Assembly (NCBI GenBank): GCA_015680685.1
Contig: MNCI01001041.1
Coordinates: forward strand, 17,783 to 81,782
DNA: 64,000 nt
Direction of reading: 5' to 3'
Origin: Gnetum montanum
Lineage: Eukaryota; Streptophyta; Gnetopsida; Gnetales; Gnetaceae
Shown here: positions 57,196-64,000 of the stretch, in pieces
How positions within the stretch are numbered: position 1 is the stretch's first letter
How the letters are laid out: every line of letters starts with the position of its first letter
Translations under genes and position numbers: made by a program
The notes under the pieces: model-generated
The model's database searches: none
What the model was told of the DNA's origin: nothing
Seen by the model: only the letters and a program-made list of their open reading frames with translations

Positions 57196-57454
57196 NNNNN
57201 NNNNNNNNNNNNNNNNNNNNNNNNNNNNNNNNNNNNNNNNNNNNNNNNNNNNNNNNNNNNNNNNNNNNNNNNNNNNNNNNNNNNNNNNNNNNNNNNNNNN
57301 NNNNNNNNNNNNNNNNNNNNNNNNNNNNNNNNNNNNNNNNNNNNNNNNNNNNNNNNNNNNNNNNNNNNNNNNNNNNNNNNNNNNNNNNNNNNNNNNNNNN
57401 NNNNNNNNNNNNNNNNNNNNNNNNNNNNNNNNNNNNNNNNNNNNNNNNNNNNNN
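57196..57454. other. Assembly gap (N)
   Basis: 259 unknown bases in the 3' region of B2; the matching B1 segment is about 500 bases, so the gap length may be nominal. Confidence 0.99.
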
Positions 57455-57639
57455 CATTAATGCATTCGGCCAATCCATCCACTTGAAGTAACAAGAATAC
57501 ATCCCTCAAAGAGCCACCACCATTCCAACGAAATGAAGGAGGAGAGAATGAGAAGCGAGGAGGGCCTTAGTTAGAGGGAACATGTTTATTTTAGTTCCAT
57601 AACTAGTGCTTGTAGCCCACATGATTATTTCGTCTAAGG

Positions 57640-57693
57640 GGTGTGCTTTGAATTCTCACTTTTTTTTGTGTGTTTATGCGTGAGAACCACACC
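57640..57693 (-). other. Conserved stem-loop (B2)
   Basis: Minus strand GGTGTG/CACACC outer stem and TTCTCAC/GTGAGAA inner stem, with TTCAAAG bulge. Confidence 0.7.
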
Positions 57694-58243
57694 ATGCAAA
57701 GACTTATTATTTTTATTTACTCAACTTCCCGATAATTGGGTAACATCAAAACAGTAAGAAAACTCTAGAAGAAAACATCCAAGCACCCAAGAGAATGGCC
57801 AACACAAATGCATCAAGTTCCCTTGAAATCACACCCTTTTCAAGCCTTGAGTCCTTCCTTAGTTTGAGAAATGCCCAGTCACCAATTCGTTATAGTTCTT
57901 ATTATTGAGAAAGGGACTACACAGTTTCAAGCTAAGAGAGACCATAGAAACTTGTGGATGTATGGATGAAGTGGACTCATTGCCTGCCAGATCAAAAGAA
58001 ACATACCTTAGTATCAACATTGTAACTTAAAGGTAAAAACCCAACATTAGAAATCAATAGGAAAATAGTTCATACCATCTTTGGAACACTTATTAGATGA
58101 CAAACTTAAAAAAATGGATAAAACACACACACACACACTTACACATAAAGAAATAAAAAAGAATAAACGATGTTGTAAAAAAATAAGAAAAGTTAAAGAA
58201 ATTTGTAAAACAAAAACTAAAAAGAACTGAGGGCCCCGAATGA

Positions 58244-60962
58244 TTAGCATAGGTGGCCATCTCCCCCATGACTAAATTGAAAGGGATAGATCCAAAATAA
58301 TGAGCATCTATTTGAATTTTTTAGAAGTGTCCAACTTCTCCCAATTAATGTTCTTAGATTAAGGGGTGGAAGTCGGCAATGCTCATATTCCAATGTATCT
58401 ATGCCTTCATTATGGACATGATTTGTTCCCCCAGTTCGTTCCATGCATGTTGGTGGGCTGATTTCTTGACCAGTTGTCAACCACTGGGTGTTCTCTTGTT
58501 GTGTGGTTGCTACATATAGGCACCGTTGTATCTGTGTTTCTTGGGCACACTAGTTGCATGTAGGAGATGTAGAGCATTCCCCCATGTCATCACCCTCTAA
58601 GTCACTATATGTGATGCATGGAACTTTCTTCTTAATATTTTCATAAATATTTTCCTTAGATATTTCCAAGGAAAGATCGTGGATCCCTAGGCACACATTG
58701 ATGGTGTTGAGCCATGCCCTCCCCATTATAATTGGGAAGTCCCCTTTGTTACTGTTAACTTCTATCACCAGGAAATTAGTTGGGTATGACCAATCACACA
58801 CAGTGGTAACGATGTCCTCCACCAATCCCAAGGGAATGGTGATGGACTGGTTAGCCAGCTCTAGTTGAATATTACTCTTCTTGAGTGGAGGTAGGTTCTG
58901 GGCTTTATACATTTCTAATGAGATTAAGTTGACTCTGGAACCTGAGTCAAGAAGAGCCTTACAAGGTTCATTCCCTACGACTTTGAGGTAGATTAAGGGA
59001 CTTTTAGGTTCAAAGAGTTTCTTGGGAAGGTGGCCTACCTTGATCCAGTCAGTAACAGTATGTGTTAACATAACCATATGCGTTAAGCCCTGTTGTTGGT
59101 CTGAAGGGAGCTCCGAAGCCTTGTGTGTTGGAGGAGCATGCACAGAATCAACCACTTTTGGTTGTGAGAGCTTGTTTGGGCTTTTGGTTCTGAAGAAAGG
59201 TCTTCTCTTTGTGCAGTTTTTAGAACCAGTAGCAGGTTGAAAATTTACAACTCTCATAGCATTACGTTGTTGCAGTTGAGTGGGGAGTTCCCCTTGCATT
59301 GTTGGAGTGGGTGGTAGTGGAACTATTGATGTATGAGTGGCAGCTGGATTCGGAGGATGGTACGTGTGTGGTATGTCTTCCATAGGAGAAGGAGTCCTAA
59401 AATACTCTTGAACTTGGTAGTGACATTGTGAGGTTGCGTGACCCATAGAGTCACTTGGAGAAACCAACTGCTGCACATAGTAGCCATACAGGTCTGGTTG
59501 CCGGTAAGGGTATTGTTGTCTAGGCAGTGGCATCCCCCATGATTGTGGGTGTTGCCACTGTTGATGTTGCCCGATAGGTTGTGGCAGAGTTCCACTTGGA
59601 TAATATGTTAATAGTTGGTGGAACTTCCTTGGGTTACCCTGGGGATAAGGTAACCTTCGAGGTGCTTGCTGTTTGTTAAGTCTTGGGTTGAGTGCATACA
59701 CCCCAGACTCTTGTAAATGTGAGATTATTGGGCAACATCCCTTAGGATGGTCATATTGGCAGATCTCACATCCATCATCATTATTTGTATCTGAATCCAC
59801 AACCTCATCAATGATAGTCATTTTCCCTTACCCTTGTCACGTGCATGGCTTGAATCTCTCCGCTTTTTCTTACCATGGTCACTACTTCGTTCCTCCTTAG
59901 AATCCTCTATGATTTTTAGGATAGTTTCAATTTTATTATCTAAGGAGCTCCATATTTCATCTACCTTAGCCGATACTTCTGTTGTTAGCTTTTGAAGCGG
60001 CAAGGTTTTTCTACTCACCAACTCTTCGAGTGGTGACTCATCCTCTTCATCGCAGAATCTTACTCCCTTCTTTCGGAGGGAAGGATCGAGGTTATATTCT
60101 TCCACGCTTTCTCTTTTCTGTAGCCCCCCTTCTTCTTTAGCTACTTGCTCCAACAATCTATGAACTTCATGGGATCTAAGTTTAGATAATCTCCCTTGGG
60201 CGTATGTCCCAAGGGTTCTCCTGGTTTCATATCTTAGCCCATCTATGAGGTGGCAGAGTTGATCCCTTTGAGCCTAACCATGGCTTGGGCAATGATGTAA
60301 CAATGCGTAATATTGGCCCATGGAAGCATCCAAGGGGTTGTAAGTACCCTACTTCCATCCTTGGATTTTCTTATGAAAGTTGGACACTCTAGAGTACATT
60401 TGGTATTTATCGTTAAACAATTCTAACATCGTACTCCACCTTCTAATGGTTTTTGGTTCTAAGGACCGGTACCAACTCTTTGCTTCTTTCATGAGTGTCC
60501 TAGAAAACAACTTTAACTTTTGCCACTCGTTTTCAATATTCTACAAGGCATAGGCATCATGAAATTCCTGTAAGTGATTCTACAGATCAGCATTTTATCC
60601 CCCTTTGAACCGTGGGATATTATTCATGTCTAGTCTTTTGATTCAGCTATCTTTTTGGTGCCTTGTAGGTATTCTAATTGCCTTCATAATGTCTAATATA
60701 CTTCAGGTGGCTAGTAGGGGTTCGTCATGGTCATCTCTCTCATGACGTCTATGATGCCTACGTGGTTCCCTACTTTCCCTTCTTTCATGCCTTGATTCTC
60801 TCGAATGCCCTCGTCCTCTCTCTCGACTCTCTTGTTGAGGTCTCTCATTTTGCTTACCCTTATCCTCCTCGTTATGCTCTTTGTGACTGCACTTGATGTG
60901 GAAGGAGAGGGTGAACAATGTGATGAAGGGGAAGAAGAAAGGGAACCATCACCATGACGATG
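58244..60962 (-). pseudogene. gag-protease of B2 (largest open frame in the window)
   Basis: Minus strand. The Ser/Arg-rich region (R-E-S-R-E-R-G-R-G-H-S-R-E-S-R) starts at the junction. The capsid-like domain (about 60,600-60,160) has stops; the Glu/Lys helix is open (60,156-59,818). After one frameshift, 59,821-58,550 is open for 423 codons: C-E-I-C-Q-Y-D-H-P-K-G-C-C near its start, the Tyr/Gln/Pro linker, the protease with L-L-D-S-G-S-R-V-N-L-I-S near 58,930 and F-P-I-I-M-G-R-A-W-L-N-T-I-N near 58,710. A TAG then precedes the linker, which runs to the joint N-S-N-R-C-S-L-F-W at 58,300. Catalytic Asp is intact. No pol follows. Confidence 0.85.
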
Positions 60963-62340
60963 GATGGGCACTCGGATCGTCATCACGATCGGGGCCGCAG
61001 CCACCCAAGAGAAGGTAAGAAACATCGTCATGGCGATGGTTCTCCTTCTTCTTCCCCTTCATCACATCATTCACCCTCTCCTTCCACATCAAGGCGCAGT
61101 CATAAAGAGTATAATGGTGAGGATAAAGATAAGCAAGATGAGAGACCTCGACGAGAGAGTCGAGAGAAAGGACGAGGGCACTCTAGAGAGTCTTGGCATG
61201 AAAGAAGGGAAAGCAGGGAACAACATAGGCATCATAGAAGTCATGAGAGAGATGATCATGATGAACCCCTACTTGTGACCTGAAGTATGCTAGATATTAC
61301 GGAGGTAGTTTAGATACCCACAAGGCATCAAAAAGATAGTCGGATCAAGAGACTAGATATGAACAATATCCCACGCTTCGAAAGGGGTACAACGTTGATC
61401 CGCAAAATCATTTATAGGCATTCCGCGATGCTTGCACCTTGCAAAATATTGAAAATGACTGGCAAAAATTAAAGTTATTTCCTAGAACACTCGTAAAGGA
61501 AGCAGAGAGTTGGTATCGATCCTTAGAACTGGAAACCATTAGAAGATGGAGTACGATGTTAGAGTTGTTCAACGATAAATACCAAATGTACTCTAGAGTG
61601 TCCAATTTGCGTAACAGATCCAAGGATGGAAGTAAGGTACTCATGAACCCTTGGATGCTGCCATGGGATGATATTATGCATTGCTACATTGCTGCCTGGG
61701 CCATGGTTACGCACAACAGGATCAACTCCACTACCTGGTAGATGGGCTAAGGTACGAAACTAGTTGGGACTTATGCCCAAGGGAGATTATCTAAGCTTAG
61801 ATCCCATGAAGTTCATTGATTTTTGGATCAAGTAGCTAAAGAAGAAAGGGAGCTATAGAAAAGAGAAAGCACGGAAGAATATAATCACAATCCTTTCCTC
61901 TGGAAGAGGGGAGTGAGATTCTGCGATGAAGAGGATGAGTCACCACTCGAGGAGTTGGTGAATAGAAAAACCTTGCTACTTCAAAAGCTAATAATAGAAG
62001 TATCAGCTAAGGTAGATGAAATATGGAGCTCCTTAGATAGTAAAATTGAAATTATCCTAAAGATTGTAGAGGAATCTAAGGAGGAACGAAGTAGTAACAA
62101 GGACAAGAGAAAGCGGAGAGATTCAGGCCATGCACGTGACAAGGGTAAGGGAAAAATGACTATGGCCAATGAGGTTGTGGATTCAGACATAGACCATGAT
62201 AGTGGATGTGAGATTTGCCAATATGACCATCCTAAGGGATGTTGCCCAATCATCTCACATCTACAAGAGCCTGAGGTGTATGCACTCAATCCAAGACTTA
62301 ACAGATGGTAGGCACCCCGAAGGTTACCTTATCCCCAAGG
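60963..62340 (+). pseudogene. gag of element F
   Basis: Ser/Arg/His-rich region (60,970-61,280), the conserved D-M-N-N-I-P-R-F, capsid-like domain with L-F-P-R-T-L-V-K-E-A-E-S-W-Y-R-S-L (61,470-61,540) and F-N-D-K-Y-Q-M-Y-S. A frameshift follows near 61,615. The Glu/Lys helix (61,913-62,160) and C-E-I-C-Q-Y-D-H-P-K-G-C-C near 62,209 are readable. A few stops. Confidence 0.8.
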
Positions 62341-63687
62341 TAATCCAAGGTAGTTCCACCAACTATTAACATATTATCCAAGTGGAACTCTTCCACAACC
62401 TATTGGGAAACATCAATAGTGATAATACCCCAGTCATGGGGGATGCCATCGCCAAGGCAACAATACCCTTACCGAAAACCCGATCCGTATGGCTACTACG
62501 TGCAATAGCCGGTTTCTCCAAGTGACTCCATGGGTCACACAACTCCACAACATCACTACCCAGTTTGGGAATATTATCAGACTCCCTCTCCCAGAAGGGA
62601 CACTCCACATGTATACCATCCTCCAAATCCTTTCGCACCTCTCATGTCGGTAGCTCCACCACCAACTGTTCCAACAATGCCAAGGGTATTTCCCACTCAA
62701 CCGCAACAACCCAATGTCACGAGGAATTCCAATCCTCAATTCTCAGTTGGTCTTGACAATCTTATGCTGAAAAGACCTTTCTTCAGAACCAACAATCCAA
62801 CTAAGCCCTCACCCTCACAAGCGGTTGAACATCTAAACACCGTTGTACCAAATAAGGTTTCAGGACCCCCTTCAAACCAAAAATTGCACCCAATGCACAT
62901 GGTTATGTTAACACATACCGTTACCAACTGGATTAAGGTAGGCCATCTTCCCAAGAAATTATCTAATCCTAGGAGCCCCCTAATTTATCTTCAGGTCACT
63001 GGGAATGAACCTCATAAGGCTCTTCTTGACTCAGGCACCGGAGTCAACTTAATCTTACAAGAATTGTATAAAACCTGGAACCTACCTCCACTCAAGAAGA
63101 GTAATATTCTCTTAGAGCTGGCTGACCAGTCCATCATTGTTCCTTTGGGAAAGGTTGAGGACATTGTTACCACTGTGGATGGTTGGTCATACCTAGCTGA
63201 TTTCTTGGTGATCCAAATAAACAATGACAAAGGGGATTTCCCAATTATAATGGGAAGGGCATGGCTAAGTACAATAGACGCATGCCTAGGAATCCGTGAT
63301 CTTTCCTTGGAGATATCTAAGGTAAATATTTATGAAAAGATCAAGAAGAAGAAAGTTCCATGCATCACATATAGTGACTTAGAGGATGATGACATGAAGG
63401 AATGCTCAGCATCTCCTACATGCAATCGGTGTGCCCTAGAAACTCTGATACAAAGGTTCGTATATGTAGCAACCACACAACAAGTGGACACCCCATGGTT
63501 GACAGCTAATCGAAAGAGCAACCCACCAACATGCATGGAACAAACTAGGGGAACAACTCATGCCGACAACGAAGGCATAGATACATTGGAGTGTGAGTGT
63601 CGCCAACTTCCACCCCTTAACTTGCAAACATCAATTGGGAGAAGTTGGACACTTCTAAGAAATTCAAATAGGTGTTCATTATTTTAA
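62341..63687 (+). pseudogene. Protease and linker of element F, mostly open
   Basis: From 62,530 an open frame of 385 codons: Pro-rich linker, H-M-V-M-L-T-H-T-V-T-N-W-I-K-V-G-H-L (about 62,900), active site L-L-D-S-G-T-G-V-N-L-I near 63,025, F-P-I-I-M-G-R-A-W-L-S-T-I-D near 63,238, and the linker L-N-L-Q-T-S-I-G-R-S-W-T-L-L-R-N-S-N-R-C to the stop at 63,685. The retropepsin motifs look intact. The frame ends at the same joint as B1 and B2. Confidence 0.8.
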
Positions 63688-64000
63688 ATCTCTCCCTTTC
63701 CATTCAGTCATGGGGGAGATGGCCACCTATGCTGATCATTCGGGGCCCTCAGTTCTTTTAAGTTTTTATTTTACACATTTTTTTTTACAACATCGTTATA
63801 CTTTTTCATTTTGTGTGTGTGTGTTATCCATCTTGTAAATTTTTCATTTAATAAGTGTTCTTCATGATGGTATGAACTATTTTTATATTGATTGCTAATG
63901 TTTGATTTTTACCTTTAAGTTACGATGTTGATACTAAGGTATGGTTCTTTTGATATAGCAGGAAATAAGTCCACTTCATCCATACATCCACAAATTTCTA

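Larger units (their letters stand above)
56585..58243 (-). other. 3' non-coding region of B2
   Basis: Mirrors 24,859-26,735 of B1: terminal PPT, small frame at 56,729-56,965, AGTCATGGGGG (minus, 57,137-57,147), gap at 57,196-57,454, stem-loop, T-rich repeats and CATGGGGGAGATGGCCACC at the gag-PR end (58,252-58,270). Confidence 0.7.
55710..60962 (-). mobile_element. Element B2: Athila-like gag-PR element, 5' truncated
   Basis: Minus strand: gag from its Ser/Arg-rich region (60,962), protease, pol-deletion joint, 3' non-coding region with gap, PPT TAGTCATGGAGGTA (56,585-56,598) and 3' LTR 56,584-55,710. The 5' LTR, PBS and gag N-terminus are missing; the copy is joined head to head with F near 60,960. 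Confidence 0.8.
60963..64000 (+). mobile_element. Element F: Athila-like gag-PR element, 5' truncated, runs off the window
   Basis: Begins at the inverted junction inside the gag Ser/Arg-rich region and continues through protease and the pol-deletion joint to the 3' non-coding region. Purine motif CAGTCATGGGGGAGATGGCC near 63,706 and T-rich TTTTACA repeats at 63,765-63,800. Its 3' LTR would lie beyond 64,000. Confidence 0.8.

Noticed and set aside
60940-60980. Simple assembly palindrome of one molecule
   Set aside because: The two arms differ at many positions and in stops and frameshifts, so they are separate copies; a scaffold misjoin is still possible.

Overview
The window looks like intergenic DNA of a large-genome land plant. 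A seed plant is likely and a gymnosperm possible, but the sequence does not settle the species. I see no intact host gene, rRNA, tRNA or CRISPR. Almost all of it is LTR retrotransposons of the Ty3/gypsy order (gag-PR-RT-RH-INT), decayed by stops and frameshifts and nested in one another. Two assembly gaps of N occur (30,666-30,795 and 57,196-57,454).

Two lineages can be told apart. One is Athila-like: its primer-binding sites resemble TGGCGCCGTTGCCGGGGA, the complement of the 3' end of tRNA-Asp. I call its members X, A, B1, B2, F, C1 and D. The other is Tat/Ogre/Retand-like: members E and T, with LTRs starting TGAAACAT and, in T, two RNase H domains. Layout: 1-516 gag fragment X; 517-3,014 AT-rich DNA with a possible SINE; 3,015-11,496 complete element A (+), with LTRs, PBS, a gag fragment fused to integrase, and a long third ORF; 11,730-16,485 element C1 (+), LTR-gag-PR without pol; 16,486-55,502 element D (-), a once full-length Athila-like copy split by two nested insertions. 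Insertion 1 is E (19,935-30,812, + strand, exact target duplication ATGTT). It carries B1 (20,592-27,581, + strand) and a serine carboxypeptidase-like gene fragment. Insertion 2 is T (35,373-53,747, - strand), inserted in D's gag. After D comes a scrap of C1 (55,503-55,709), then B2 (55,710-60,962, - strand), joined head to head with F (60,963 to the window end, + strand).

B1, B2 and F carry gag and protease but no reverse transcriptase or integrase; B1 and B2 visibly share the deletion joint with F. They look like a non-autonomous subfamily that depended on full-length relatives such as D. In the 3' non-coding regions of A, B1, B2 and D there is a stem-loop whose outer stem is conserved and whose inner stem changes sequence while staying paired. 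A polypurine motif AGTCATGGGGG recurs up to three times per element. These are the best candidates for undescribed cis-acting signals. Other points of interest are the inverted junction near 60,960, captured host-gene fragments (carboxypeptidase near 30.0-30.2 kb; a possible HAD/FCP1-like phosphatase near 44.7-44.9 kb), palindrome arrays in LTR promoters, and the third ORF of A.
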